From: an uncultured Oribacterium sp.
Lineage (GTDB): Bacteria > Bacillota > Clostridia > Lachnospirales > Lachnospiraceae
Reading direction: 5' to 3'
Length of the DNA stretch: 64,000 nt
NCBI GenBank assembly: GCA_946413525.1
Contig: CAMKKZ010000007.1
Coordinates: 62,001 to 126,000, forward strand
Below the pieces are notes generated by a model, which was not told the DNA's origin, did no database searches, and saw nothing but the letters and a program-made list of their open reading frames with translations. Both the position numbers and the translations under genes were made by a program. The stretch's first letter is position 1; every line of letters starts with the position of its first letter. Shown in pieces: positions 16,858 through 26,587 of the stretch.

Positions 16858-19020
16858 TCACCCTTTTATTTCTTTGCAAACCGCAACGGGTTTCCCCTCC
16901 CGAATATATACGCGGGGAACCCGTTTTCCAATGTTGCACAATGCTTCATAGGAGAATAAGCCCAACGATTCCCATTCATACAGATCAATCTCTTCTTCCC
17001 CGTCCCTGCCAAGCAAAGTTGCTACATCCCCTTCCCTTGCCCCAATCCCACTCACATCAATCATCATCTGGTCCATGCAAATCCTGCCGAGAATCCTGCA
17101 TCGCGCCCCTTTGACAAGCACCTCGCCACGGTTGGACAATCGTCTTGAAAATCCGTCTCCATAGCCCACCGGCAGGGTAGCTACTTCCATCTCCTTCTCT
17201 GTCACAAAGGTTCCCCCATAAGAAATCGGCGTTCCTGATGGCACGGTTTTGACATAAGAAATCCTTGCCCTCCAGGAAAGGGCGGCCTCCAGCGGCAGCC
17301 TGTCCTTCGTTACCTCGCCGGAAGGGTAGATTCCGTAAAGGGAAATTCCGTCCCGGGCCATTTGATAGCCGGTACCGATACCCTCGATAATGCCGGCAGA
17401 ATTTGCTATATGACATACCGGGATGGAAAGGCCTTTTTCCGAAAGCCTGGAGACAAATTTCTGAAAACGATGCATCTGAAGCTTCGTAAACTCCTTATCC
17501 TTCTCATCGGCACGGGCAAAATGGGAGAACAAGCCCTGAATACGGATTCCGGGGACGGAAGATATCCGCAAGGCAAGATTCACAGCGTCATCGGATTCCG
17601 ATGAAATGCCTATGCGTCCCATGCCCGTGTCCAGGACAAGGACAATGTCGGCACATCCCATGCCTGCTTCCTTTGCGACACGGGATATTTCCTCCGCCTG
17701 AGACAATGTGAACACGGGGGGCAGGATTTTGTTTTCCAAAAGCCTCCCCAGGGATGCGGGGGAAACGGGTCCCAGACATAAAACCGGCTTGTTTATGCCA
17801 TATGTCCGAAGCTGGACCCCCTCCTCCACGGTCGCAACAGCATACATGTCTGTCAGGTCATCAATGGCACTGGCCACGGGAATGGCTCCATGCCCGTAGG
17901 CATCCGTTTTTACAACTGCGCAAAAGCCCGTTCCCTGCGGCAGGTTTCGTTTCGCGGCCAGAGCATTTCTCCGAATCTTGTCCAAATCCACTATTACCCA
18001 GCTTCGGTCATATGCCTCTTTCCCGGCCACGGAAAAAACTTGTTCTTTCCTTCTCTTCAGAACGCCATCCATGGCAAGCCCAATCCTGTCAGCCGTTTCC
18101 CGAGCCAGAACGCCATGAATGCCGGATACAGTGGCAGCGAGTCTTCCGGCTTCGGCATGGATGAGAACGCCCAGACAGGCAGCGGAGAATGCCGGATTTT
18201 CCGTAGGCCTCGAAGCCCTCAGCACCTCATGAATGCCCGCTATGCAGCCGCAAAGCACATCTCCTGAACCAGCCTTGGACAAAGCAGGGGATGGCTTCCT
18301 GTTCTGGAAGCTCTTCTTTCCGTCCACGTCCACCACCCAGGTCCTGGCGCCTTTCAGAACTGTAATAACATGATGTTTCCTGGAAAAATCCAGCGCGCAC
18401 CCCATCGGATTGGAAAGTACATCCTGGATTGAAAGGCCTGAAATGCGTGACATCTCCATGGGATGCGGCGTGATGATGAGCGGAATCCTGACGGATACCT
18501 GGTCGAAAAGCCCCATCATCGACGATTCTCTGGAAATAATATTCAGACCGTCCGCGTCGATAAGCATTGTAAAGGACGGCTTCAGTTTCCCTTCATCGAA
18601 TAATCCCACTATACATTCCAACAAAGCGCGGAGCAGGGATACGGAAATGCTGCCAAGCCCAAGCCCCGGCCCCGCGACAAGATAATCCGCCCAGGGCAGA
18701 TGCTCCGCAGCCAATATTTTGAAATCACTGTCCTGACCGTAGCATGAAACGACAGCCTCCGGAAGAAAAGCCTGAAGGATAGCACGGTTTTTTTCATTCA
18801 CAAGCGCCCTCACGAGCCCTGCTCCGCTTCGATAAGCAGACAGGGCGGAAAGACAGGCGGCGCCGCTCATCCCTTCCGAACCGGCAGCCAGCAAAACCTT
18901 TCCGTAGCTTCCCTTATTCCCATCCTCAAGACGGTCAGGAAGAAGGTCAAAAAGCTCATCTTCCGTAATGTACACGCTCTCTTCCTTTCCCTGCCATGCC
19001 TCAAACTGCTCTTTATCCAA
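16858..19020 (-). CDS. fused ADP-dependent NAD(P)H-hydrate dehydratase and alanine racemase
   Basis: Two enzymes in one chain. Residues about 15-330 are a carbohydrate-kinase-fold NAD(P)H-hydrate dehydratase (NnrD) that repairs hydrated NAD(P)H: NKGSYGKVLLAAGS, AGPGLG, ITPHPMEMSR and SKAGSGDVLCG. Residues about 340-720 are a PLP-dependent alanine racemase making D-Ala for peptidoglycan: catalytic lysine in VVKTDAYGHG, RIGI, ISYGGTF and GRICMDQMMIDVS with the tyrosine-side region. The epimerase domain of bifunctional Nnr is absent. The track begins at 19044, but GGGGAGGAGGG followed seven bases later by TTG at 19020 is the better start. acpS lies directly upstream, the usual partner. Confidence 0.9.
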   Translation of the reverse strand: MDKEQFEAWQGKEESVYITEDELFDLLPDRLEDGNKGSYGKVLLAAGSEGMSGAACLSALSAYRSGAGLVRALVNEKNRAILQAFLPEAVVSCYGQDSDFKILAAEHLPWADYLVAGPGLGLGSISVSLLRALLECIVGLFDEGKLKPSFTMLIDADGLNIISRESSMMGLFDQVSVRIPLIITPHPMEMSRISGLSIQDVLSNPMGCALDFSRKHHVITVLKGARTWVVDVDGKKSFQNRKPSPALSKAGSGDVLCGCIAGIHEVLRASRPTENPAFSAACLGVLIHAEAGRLAATVSGIHGVLARETADRIGLAMDGVLKRRKEQVFSVAGKEAYDRSWVIVDLDKIRRNALAAKRNLPQGTGFCAVVKTDAYGHGAIPVASAIDDLTDMYAVATVEEGVQLRTYGINKPVLCLGPVSPASLGRLLENKILPPVFTLSQAEEISRVAKEAGMGCADIVLVLDTGMGRIGISSESDDAVNLALRISSVPGIRIQGLFSHFARADEKDKEFTKLQMHRFQKFVSRLSEKGLSIPVCHIANSAGIIEGIGTGYQMARDGISLYGIYPSGEVTKDRLPLEAALSWRARISYVKTVPSGTPISYGGTFVTEKEMEVATLPVGYGDGFSRRLSNRGEVLVKGARCRILGRICMDQMMIDVSGIGAREGDVATLLGRDGEEEIDLYEWESLGLFSYEALCNIGKRVPRVYIREGKPVAVCKEIKG

Positions 19021-19044
19021 AACGCTTCCCTCCTCCCCTGTCAA

Positions 19045-19109
19045 AACGGTATTGCCGCTCTGATATTATAAGCCAGGTATTAACTATGCATCAGGCATAG
19101 TTAATACCT
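19045..19109 (-). repeat. family-G palindrome and eroded family-A copy
   Basis: A perfect 15-bp inverted repeat AGGTATTAACTATGC/GCATAGTTAATACCT with loop ATCAG (19075-19109) is followed toward the fusion gene by TGTCAAAACGG..TTGCCGCTCTGA, an eroded family-A hairpin (19048-19067). The outer base pair of the palindrome is part of the acpS stop codon. A related palindrome is at 13705-13735. Confidence 0.7.
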
Positions 19110-19483
19110 TATTTGGCGGTCTTATCGTCCCCCTCCAGCACGGCCATGGCCATAACCAGATCCTTTGTATCCGATATGCTCACCTGGAGATTACAGCCCC
19201 CTAGCTTTTCGAACTGTTCCTTCGCCCCTCCGTGTAAAAGAACATAGGGCTTTCCAAGTTCATCTCTCAGCACCTCAATATCTTCCAGGCTGAATCCCCG
19301 AATTCCCGTTCCGAAACATTTCGATACGGCTTCCTTGACACAAAAATCACCGGCAAGCATGGAATGTCTCCCAGATGCCTGCCGGCGCTCTTCTTCGGTG
19401 AAAAATCTTTCCAGCCCGCTTCCTCCGACCAGCCTCTCTATTCGCCCGATTTCCAAAATGTCACATCCAATACCAATTATCAT
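19109..19483 (-). CDS. acpS: holo-[acyl-carrier-protein] synthase
   Basis: Transfers 4'-phosphopantetheine from CoA to acyl carrier protein. 124 aa with the two family motifs: GIGCDILEIGRIERL at the N-terminus and FCVKEAVSKCFGTG near residue 47. AAGGGATTTAAG precedes the ATG. Its last codon touches a palindrome and its leader carries the tandem family-B repeats. Confidence 0.95.
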   Translation of the reverse strand: MIIGIGCDILEIGRIERLVGGSGLERFFTEEERRQASGRHSMLAGDFCVKEAVSKCFGTGIRGFSLEDIEVLRDELGKPYVLLHGGAKEQFEKLGGCNLQVSISDTKDLVMAMAVLEGDDKTAK

Positions 19484-19495
19484 CTTAAATCCCTT

Positions 19496-19648
19496 GACTT
19501 AATGCCGTAGGCATTGATGTCCCATTTGTGACGCGCCAGCGGCACAAATGCATTATGAAAGGCTTGCCTTTCATAATGACTTAATGCCGTAGGCGTTGAT
19601 GTCCCATTTGTGACGCGCCAGCGGCACAAATGCATTATGAAAGGCTCC
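19496..19648. repeat. family-B repeat, 82-bp unit, nearly two copies
   Basis: Unit begins GACTTAATGCCGTAGGC at 19496 and again at 19578. Each contains three hairpins: ATGCC-GGCAT, CATTTGTG/CACAAATG around a GC-rich loop, and ATTATGAAAGGC/GCCTTTCATAAT. The copies are nearly identical. The right end runs into the last codons of purA. A two-copy array of the same family with an 83-bp period is at 55921-56100, in the opposite orientation on the plus strand. Confidence 0.88.
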
Positions 19649-20936
19649 GCGTTATGAGTGGCTTTCTGCGAAGAATTGCCTGACGTTCCGGCCCATTGGA
19701 AACCATGGTAATGGGGGTTTGGATGCTTTCCTCGATAAAGTCTATATATTTTTTGCAGTTTTCCGGCAAATCTTCATAGTTCTTTATGCCGCGGATGTCA
19801 CATTTCCACCCCGGCAACGTCGTAAAAACAGGTCTGGCTTTGGAAAGAAGATGTGTGACAGGGAAATCCGTTGTCACCTTTCCGTCAATATCATAAGCCG
19901 TACAGATTTTGATTTCAGGAAGGTATCCAAGCACATCCAATACCGTCAGTACGGCTTCCGTTGCGCCCTGCATTACGCAGCCATACTTTGAAGCCACGGC
20001 ATCATACCATCCGACCCGCCTAGGTCTTCCCGTTGTGGCCCCGTATTCCCCCTTGTCCCCGCCCCTGCGTCTCAGCTCTTCTGCCTCTTCTCCGAAAAGT
20101 TCCGAAACAAAATCACCTGCTCCAACAGCGGATGAATAGGCCTTTGTCACCGCGATAATATCCTTGATCTCATACGGCGGTATGCCTGCCCCGACAGCCC
20201 CATAAGCCGCCAGGGTAGAACTGGATGTGACCATTGGGTAAATGCCATGATCGGGATCCTTCAATGTTCCAAGCTGTCCCTCCAGCAGGATCGTCTTTCC
20301 CTGCTTCAGCGCGTCCCTCAAAAACGCGCTTGTATCCGCAAGATACGGCCTGATCATCTCCCTCTGCCTTCGCATTTCATTGAGAAGAGCTTCAAATGAC
20401 AGCGCCGGCTTATGATAGAGGAAGCCAAGCATGACATTTTTAATCTCCACAACCTTTCGGAGCCGGCTTTCCAGGACTTCATCGGAAAAAAGCTCATTGA
20501 CTTGCAGCCCAATCTTCAGGAATTTGTCGGAAAAGAACGGGGCGATTCCGGATTTGGTAGAGCCGTAGCTTTGACCGGCAAGGCGTTCCTCCTCATAGCT
20601 GTCAAAAGCAGCATGATACGGCATCATCACCTGGGCTCTATCGGAAACAAGAATCCGTGGTTCGGGGACGCCATTTTTTCTCAGGGAGTCGAGTTCATTT
20701 ATGAATTTCGGTATGTCAAGCGCGATGCCATTTCCAAGAACCGATGTGACATGATCATAAAAAACGCCGCTGGGCAAAAGGTGAAGCGAAAAACGTCCGA
20801 AATCGTTAATGATCGTATGGCCTGCGTTTGCCCCTCCCTGAAAGCGCACAACCACGTCGGAATCTCCCGCCAATAAATCCGTTATCTTCCCTTTTCCTTC
20901 ATCTCCCCAGTTTGCACCTACAATTGCACGAACCAT
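19635..20936 (-). CDS. purA: adenylosuccinate synthetase
   Basis: GTP-dependent synthesis of adenylosuccinate from IMP and aspartate, first step to AMP. N-terminal P-loop-like GANWGDEGKGKITD at residues 8-21; GNGIALD, GTTGRPRRVGWYD and the nucleotide-binding ATTGRPRR segment are present. Start 20936 (MVRAIVGANWGDEG) fits the family; the track start six codons upstream has its own AGAGGA and cannot be excluded. The C-terminus is atypical: after the family-like SNGPERQAI, the last codons including the stop lie inside the family-B repeat, replacing the usual end. purB is two genes upstream. Confidence 0.93.
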   Translation of the reverse strand: MVRAIVGANWGDEGKGKITDLLAGDSDVVVRFQGGANAGHTIINDFGRFSLHLLPSGVFYDHVTSVLGNGIALDIPKFINELDSLRKNGVPEPRILVSDRAQVMMPYHAAFDSYEEERLAGQSYGSTKSGIAPFFSDKFLKIGLQVNELFSDEVLESRLRKVVEIKNVMLGFLYHKPALSFEALLNEMRRQREMIRPYLADTSAFLRDALKQGKTILLEGQLGTLKDPDHGIYPMVTSSSTLAAYGAVGAGIPPYEIKDIIAVTKAYSSAVGAGDFVSELFGEEAEELRRRGGDKGEYGATTGRPRRVGWYDAVASKYGCVMQGATEAVLTVLDVLGYLPEIKICTAYDIDGKVTTDFPVTHLLSKARPVFTTLPGWKCDIRGIKNYEDLPENCKKYIDFIEESIQTPITMVSNGPERQAILRRKPLITRSLS

Positions 20937-20978
20937 TTTCCCTCCCACAGGCATTCAGCATCCTCTGAATAGTTGCCC

Positions 20979-21212
20979 TTATTTAAAAAGCCTGGTAATC
21001 CAAAACATGACATAAACCACAACAGGAACAACAATCAAACAAAACAAGATGGCCAGAAGATACTCCGGCTTCCCTCCCGTAAAAGCAAAGAACAGAAGAA
21101 GCAGCAGCAGGAAGAAAATGACGACAAGGGCAATGCAGGCCAATCCGCGCCGGAGAATACTGCCTCGCCGGCTTCTTTCCCTTTGTTCATTTCCTTCTGT
21201 CAAGGGATTCAT
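20979..21212 (-). CDS. small two-helix membrane protein, unknown
   Basis: 77 aa: an Arg-rich N-terminus (EQRERSRRGSILRRG), then two hydrophobic segments (about residues 24-45 and 52-74) with a short GGKPEY turn. No family recognised. It sits between purB and purA on the same strand, 42 nt before purA, so it is likely co-transcribed. Composition favours a real inner-membrane protein over a chance ORF. Confidence 0.55.
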   Translation of the reverse strand: MNPLTEGNEQRERSRRGSILRRGLACIALVVIFFLLLLLLFFAFTGGKPEYLLAILFCLIVVPVVVYVMFWITRLFK

Positions 21213-21325
21213 CTCGCCCTCCTGCCAAAGAGCTATCGTAAATGAATAGTAACAATGAATTAAGTGTCTGCCGGCGTGAAACCATGCATGGCACCCCCTT
21301 GGACCCCGGATGATTCACACAGAGT

Positions 21326-22762
21326 TCACACAGAGATTTCAGCTTCCCGCCTGGCAACATCCCGGTTTTGGGAAAGGAGCGGCCGGATATGCTCTTCCAG
21401 AAATTCATCGACCTGCTCAGGGGCGCGACCAACAAAATTCTCCGGCTGCATCCTGCTTTCCAGTTCCTCGATTCCCATATGGAAATCCGGATCCCCGGCT
21501 ATCATGGAAAGAAGGCCGTTCTTCTCCCCCCTCTCCTTGATGCCCTTTCCCGCCTCCATGGAATAATTGCGTATTTTTTCATGAAGAAGCTGCCTGTCCC
21601 CGCCCGCCTTGACGGAATCCATCAAAATATTTTCCGTAGCCATAAAGGGAAGTTCTTCCATGAGATGCTTGCGAATCATGCTTGGATATACCACCAGGCC
21701 GGAGGCCACGTTGAGATATAATTCCAGTATGCCGTCAGCGGCAAGGAAGCCCTCTGAAATAGAGAGGCGGCGGTTGGCCGAATCATCCAGCGTCCGCTCG
21801 AACCACTGGGTTGAAGCCACCTGCATCGGGTTAAGTAGATTGCTGATCAAAAAATCGCTGAGGGAGGCCATCCTCTCAGAACGCATGGGATTCCGTTTGT
21901 AGGCCATGGCACTGGAACCAATCTGGTGCTTCTCAAAAGGCTCTTCCACTTCCTTGAGATGCTGCAGGAGCCGCAGATCATTGGAAAACTTATGGGCAGA
22001 CTGGGCAATCGCGGAAAGCACGGACAGGACACGGAAATCAACCTTCCGTGAATAGGTCTGGCCCGATACGGGATAAGTGCCTGGAAAACCCATCTTTTTC
22101 GCGATCAGCCTGTCCAGTTCCCTGCATTTCTCATGATCACCGGAGAAAAGCTCGAGGAACGAAGCCTGCGTCCCCGTTGTTCCCTTGGAGCCGAGAAGAA
22201 GCAGGGAGGAGCTGGCATAGTCAAGGTCAGACAAATCCATCACGAGATCCTGAATCCAGAGGCAGGCCCTCTTCCCAACCGTTGTGGGCTGCGCGGGCTG
22301 GAAATGGGTGAACGCCAGCGTTGGGAGCGATTTGTATTTTTCCGCGAAAACGGAAAGCTCCCTGATGATGTTCAATAATTTTTCCCGAAGGAGGGAAAGC
22401 CCTTCTTTCAGGATGATCAGATCCGTATTATCACCCACATAGCAGGATGTAGCCCCCAGGTGGATGATTCCCTTTGCTTTTGGGCACTGCAGGCCATAGG
22501 CATAGACATGACTCATCACATCATGCCTCACCTCCTTCTCCCTCCGCTCAGCATCAGCATAGTTGATATCATCCTGGTGGGCGCGCAGCTCCTCTATTTG
22601 TTCCCTTGAGATTGGAAGGCCCAGCTCATTCTCAGCCTCGGCAAGGGCCACCCACAGCCTCCGCCAGGTACGGAACTTATGATTCTGTGAGAAGAGCCTC
22701 TGCATTTCTTTGCTTGCATAACGGCCTGACAGGGGACTTGAATATGAATCGTATTCTGACAT
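21326..22762 (-). CDS. purB: adenylosuccinate lyase
   Basis: Cleaves adenylosuccinate to AMP and fumarate, and SAICAR to AICAR. The fumarase/aspartase-superfamily signature SSAMAYKRNPMRSE is near residue 290, and GATSCYVGDNTDL near 105. 478 aa. GAGAGGGAACT upstream of the ATG. It forms a purine cluster with purA. Confidence 0.95.
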   Translation of the reverse strand: MSEYDSYSSPLSGRYASKEMQRLFSQNHKFRTWRRLWVALAEAENELGLPISREQIEELRAHQDDINYADAERREKEVRHDVMSHVYAYGLQCPKAKGIIHLGATSCYVGDNTDLIILKEGLSLLREKLLNIIRELSVFAEKYKSLPTLAFTHFQPAQPTTVGKRACLWIQDLVMDLSDLDYASSSLLLLGSKGTTGTQASFLELFSGDHEKCRELDRLIAKKMGFPGTYPVSGQTYSRKVDFRVLSVLSAIAQSAHKFSNDLRLLQHLKEVEEPFEKHQIGSSAMAYKRNPMRSERMASLSDFLISNLLNPMQVASTQWFERTLDDSANRRLSISEGFLAADGILELYLNVASGLVVYPSMIRKHLMEELPFMATENILMDSVKAGGDRQLLHEKIRNYSMEAGKGIKERGEKNGLLSMIAGDPDFHMGIEELESRMQPENFVGRAPEQVDEFLEEHIRPLLSQNRDVARREAEISV

Positions 22763-22774
22763 AATAGTTCCCTC

Positions 22775-23539
22775 TCAGCTAATTACATCCTTCATATCAT
22801 AAAGGCCGGGTTCTTTTCCCACGAGGAAATGAGCGGCAGCCAGCGCGCCTTTCGCGAAAATGCGGCGGGAATAAGCGGTATGACTGAATGTGATAACCTC
22901 ATCCTCCCCGGCAAAAATCACCTCGTGCACGCCAGGAAGCGTCCCCCCGCGAATAGAGCTGATGCCAATCTCGCCATGGGGACGGGCCGTCCGCCGCCCG
23001 GACCGGTCAAATACGACATCCATCCCCTCCTTGAGGGCATTTTCAACCGCGTCCTTAAGGGACAGGGCCGTTCCCGAAGGGGCGTCCTTCTTACGCCTGT
23101 GATGCTCTTCCAGAATCTCGATATCAAAGCCCTGGGAATAAAGCTTCTCTGCCACGGCACCCATAAGTTCTATAAGGAGATTTATGCCAATGGACATGTT
23201 CGCGCTGCGCAGAATTGGAATCCTTTTCGACACTTCCTCCACCCTGCGAAGCTGCCGCTCTGACAAGCCGGTAGTGCAAAGCACCAATGGCTTCCCTTTT
23301 TCTTCCGCGTAATTCAAAAGCCCGTCTACAGCCTCGGCCACTGAAAAATCTATGATCACGTCAAAATCTTCCGTAATGCCTGAAAATTTCTGATAAACCG
23401 GAAAGAGGAGGGACGGGTCGGGAGAACACTCTTCTTTTTCGACGCCGCAGGCAATCATGATGTCGGGATCGCTCTCCGCGCAGGAAACCACGTTCCCTCC
23501 CATCACGCCCATAGCTCCATGTAGCATTAGTTTCAGCAT
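22775..23539 (-). CDS. dapB: 4-hydroxy-tetrahydrodipicolinate reductase
   Basis: NAD(P)H-dependent reductase of the lysine/diaminopimelate pathway. N-terminal nucleotide-binding GAMGVMGGNV; catalytic EEHHRRKKDAPSGTA near residue 145; 254 aa. CAGGAGGAAATTGCC precedes the ATG. It follows dapA by 15 nt, forming a dapA-dapB operon, with purB 12 nt downstream, so the three are probably on one transcript. Confidence 0.95.
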   Translation of the reverse strand: MLKLMLHGAMGVMGGNVVSCAESDPDIMIACGVEKEECSPDPSLLFPVYQKFSGITEDFDVIIDFSVAEAVDGLLNYAEEKGKPLVLCTTGLSERQLRRVEEVSKRIPILRSANMSIGINLLIELMGAVAEKLYSQGFDIEILEEHHRRKKDAPSGTALSLKDAVENALKEGMDVVFDRSGRRTARPHGEIGISSIRGGTLPGVHEVIFAGEDEVITFSHTAYSRRIFAKGALAAAHFLVGKEPGLYDMKDVIS

Positions 23540-23554
23540 GGCAATTTCCTCCTG

Positions 23555-24439
23555 TCAAAGAAGCCCATATTTCTTCATTTCGGAAAGAAGCGTTTTTTTG
23601 TTCTTTTCTTCCATTTCTGTCAAAGGAAGGCGAAGGGGACCCACATCCTTCCCAAGCAGGTTCATGGCCGTCTTTACCGGGATCGGGTTCACCTCTGAAA
23701 ACAGTGCCTTGACAAGGTTGAAAGCCCTGAGCTGTCCCTCCCTTGATTTATCGATATTTCCGGCAAACCAATCAGCGCAGATGTCATGGGTCTGCCTGGG
23801 AGCAATGTTGGACAGGACGGAGATTACCCCTCGCCCGCCAAGAGAAAGAATCGGCACGATCTCATCATCGTCCCCGGAATACAGGCAAAAATCCTTATCC
23901 ACCAATGTCATCAGCTTCGCCGTCATGGTGATGCTGCCGGTGGAATCCTTCATTCCAACGATGTTTGAAACATTCTTATAAAGCTCCGCCATGGTTTCGG
24001 GCTGTATTGTCACGCCTGTACGGGACGGGATGTTATAAAGGATGCATGGAATCCCGACGCTTTCGGCAATACAGGTATAATGACGGATCAGCCCGCCCTG
24101 CGTCGCCTTATTATAATATGGCGTCACCAGCAAAAGCCCGTCCGCGCCTGCTTCCTCCGCGCCCTTCGACAATTCGATTGCGGTCTTCGTGCTGTTGGAT
24201 CCGGTCCCCGCGATGACCGGGATGCGTCCGTTCACGGCCTTGACCGTCCGGCGTATGACCTCCAGATGCTCCTCCTCGCTCAGGGTGGAAGCCTCGCCGG
24301 TCGTGCCGCAGGAAATGATGGCATCCGTCCCCGATGTCACCTGCTCCTCCACCAGCTCCTCCAGCTTGTCAAAATTCACTGAAAAGTCCGCGTTCATTGG
24401 GGTAATCAGCGCTACCCCGGCGCCTCTGAAAATCTCCAT
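23555..24439 (-). CDS. dapA: 4-hydroxy-tetrahydrodipicolinate synthase
   Basis: Condenses pyruvate with aspartate semialdehyde, the branch point to diaminopimelate and lysine. GTTGEASTLSEEEH (residues 44-57), catalytic tyrosine in YYNKATQGG, YNIPSRTGV, and Schiff-base lysine in IVGMKDSTG. 294 aa, typical. GGGGGAGGACTTGA upstream of the ATG. Supplies DAP for peptidoglycan together with the alr domain and PBP in this window. Confidence 0.96.
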   Translation of the reverse strand: MEIFRGAGVALITPMNADFSVNFDKLEELVEEQVTSGTDAIISCGTTGEASTLSEEEHLEVIRRTVKAVNGRIPVIAGTGSNSTKTAIELSKGAEEAGADGLLLVTPYYNKATQGGLIRHYTCIAESVGIPCILYNIPSRTGVTIQPETMAELYKNVSNIVGMKDSTGSITMTAKLMTLVDKDFCLYSGDDDEIVPILSLGGRGVISVLSNIAPRQTHDICADWFAGNIDKSREGQLRAFNLVKALFSEVNPIPVKTAMNLLGKDVGPLRLPLTEMEEKNKKTLLSEMKKYGLL

Positions 24440-24627
24440 TCAAGTCCTCCCCCTGTTTGGAAAGTTTTTTGTAACTGCTCAGACGGCAGCTCACGCTTAT
24501 GGCAGCATATACCTGAAGACCCCGGAAGGCAGCAAGGCCCGCTCCGGGATATAAAGAATTCGGCGCTGCCCCTGTTTCAATATGCAAGGATTTGGCTCTC
24601 TCTGATTCAGGACGCAACGATTTGGAT
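24440..24627. other. structured spacer between typA and dapA, identity open
   Basis: No convincing gene. The plus strand holds CAGACGGCAGC (24479-24489) able to pair with GCGCTGCCCCTG (24562-24573), an inner AUAU/AUAU pair and a CCCGGA/TCCGGG stem around CCGGAAGGCAGCAAGG. The GGAAGG-AGCA word resembles the apical loop of bacterial SRP RNA, but the flanking conserved internal-loop sequence is not present. On the minus strand it would be the dapA leader. Confidence 0.35.
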
Positions 24628-26466
24628 CTATCCCTGCTTCCTGCTGAATGAAGCCCTCTTTCTGAGAACCGGATCCAATATTTTTTTCCTGATCCGCAGG
24701 CTTTGCGGTGTCACCTCCAAAAGCTCGTCATTATCTATGAAATCTATGCATTGTTCAAGGGACATCTGCTTTTTGGGCGTAAGCTTCAAAGCCTCATCCG
24801 AGCTGGATGTACGGGTATTTGTGAGATGCTTCGTCTTGCAGACGTTCAATTCTATATCTTCTGATTTGGGGCTTTCCCCGATGACCATGCCGCCATACAC
24901 CTTTTCTCCGGGGCCAATGAAAAGCGCCCCCCTGGCCTGGGCCTGGAATAATCCGTATGTAACGGCCTCGCCCTGTTCAAAAGCAATGAGGGAACCCTGA
25001 CGGCGGTAATTCAGCTCCCCCTTGTAGGCGCCGTAGCCGTCGAATTCCGTATTCAAAATGCCATTTCCCTTCGTATCCGTCAGGAACTCACCCCTGTATC
25101 CAATGAGGCCCCTGGACGGGATTTCGAATTCCAGACGGGTATATCCTGTCTCCAGAGGGCTCATCCCGTTCAGCACGCCCTTCCTCTGCGTCAGCTTTTG
25201 GATGACGATTCCGGTGCAGTCATCCGGGACGTCGATATAGGCAATTTCCATGGGTTCCAATTTCCTGCCGGCATCGTCAAGCCGGTAAATGACCTCGGCT
25301 TTTGATACGGCGAATTCATAACCCTCTCTCCTCATGGTTTCCACAAGGACAGAAAGATGCAGCTCCCCCCTGCCGGATACCTTGAAGCAGTCGGCCGAAT
25401 CCGTATCCTCCACCCTCAAAGAGACATCGGTATTCAGTTCCCTGTACAAGCGGTCCCGGATGTGCCGGCTGGTCACGTATTTTCCTTCCGTTCCCGCAAG
25501 CGGAGAATCATTCACCATGAAGTCCATGGAAATGGTGGGATCGGAAATCTTCTGGAAAGGAATAGGGACCGGGTCCTGCCCGGTGCAGATCGTGTCCCCG
25601 ACGTGCAGCTCTTCTATGCCGGATACCGCCACAATGGAACCAAAATCCGCTGATTCCACATCCAGACGCTTTAAGCCATCAAACTCATAAAGCTTTGTAA
25701 TGCGCACGTGCCTGTGCAGATCCTTATCATGCTGGTTCACCACAACGGCTTCCTGGTTCTGCCGGATGCATCCGTTCTCCACCTTCCCAATGCCGATTCT
25801 CCCAACATAGTCATTATAATCGATCGTGGATACAAGAAGCTGCAGGGGGGCGTCCGGATCCCCGGTGGGGGCGGGTATAAATTTGAGGATTTCCTCAAAA
25901 AGAGGCTTCATGTCTTCATCAGGGTCGGAAAGCTCCCTTTTGGCGAATCCCGCCTTGGCGGAAGCGTAAAGGAAAGGGCAGTCCAACTGGGCGTCGGAGG
26001 CATTCAGATCCATCATGAGCTCCAGCACCTCGTCCACCACCTCAGAAGGCCTTGCCTGGGGCTTGTCAATTTTGTTGATTACCACAAGGACAGGAAGCCT
26101 TAAATCCAATGCCTTTTGAAGCACGAAACGGGTTTGCGGCATGGGCCCCTCAAAGGCATCCACCAAAAGGATGGCTCCATTTACCATCTTCAGGATTCTC
26201 TCCACTTCGCCGCCAAAATCCGCATGGCCCGGCGTGTCAACGATATTGATCTTGCAGCCCTGATAGCTTACGGCTGTATTCTTGGAGAGGATCGTGATCC
26301 CCCTCTCCCGCTCAATCGGGTTGGAATCCATGACACGGCGCACGACCGCCTGGTTTTCCCGGAAAGCCCCGGATTGTTTCAAAAGCTCATCCACCAGAGT
26401 CGTTTTGCCATGATCCACATGGGCAATAATTGCAATATTGCGGATATCCTCTCTCTTTTCCACCAT
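24628..26466 (-). CDS. typA: ribosome-associated GTPase TypA/BipA
   Basis: Translational GTPase that assists large-subunit assembly and stress growth. G1 [10 protein letters not shown] at residues 16-25, G2 RERGITI, G3 [15 protein letters not shown]4 [13 protein letters not shown]-like domains III and V and the BipA-specific C-terminus follow. The ATG at 26466 ([24 protein letters not shown] upstream) gives 612 aa, the usual length; the track extension to 26583 is rejected. Confidence 0.95.
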   Translation of the reverse strand: MVEKREDIRNIAIIAHVDHGKTTLVDELLKQSGAFRENQAVVRRVMDSNPIERERGITILSKNTAVSYQGCKINIVDTPGHADFGGEVERILKMVNGAILLVDAFEGPMPQTRFVLQKALDLRLPVLVVINKIDKPQARPSEVVDEVLELMMDLNASDAQLDCPFLYASAKAGFAKRELSDPDEDMKPLFEEILKFIPAPTGDPDAPLQLLVSTIDYNDYVGRIGIGKVENGCIRQNQEAVVVNQHDKDLHRHVRITKLYEFDGLKRLDVESADFGSIVAVSGIEELHVGDTICTGQDPVPIPFQKISDPTISMDFMVNDSPLAGTEGKYVTSRHIRDRLYRELNTDVSLRVEDTDSADCFKVSGRGELHLSVLVETMRREGYEFAVSKAEVIYRLDDAGRKLEPMEIAYIDVPDDCTGIVIQKLTQRKGVLNGMSPLETGYTRLEFEIPSRGLIGYRGEFLTDTKGNGILNTEFDGYGAYKGELNYRRQGSLIAFEQGEAVTYGLFQAQARGALFIGPGEKVYGGMVIGESPKSEDIELNVCKTKHLTNTRTSSSDEALKLTPKKQMSLEQCIDFIDNDELLEVTPQSLRIRKKILDPVLRKRASFSRKQG

Positions 26467-26587
26467 AATTTTTCTCCAGATAATGCAGAGGGAACCTATA
26501 TGGGCGGAAATCCGGCGGAAAGGACTATCTGTCATGACATAGCCTCCCTGCCCACCCTCATTCTCGTGAAAAAGGCCGCCCATAAAG

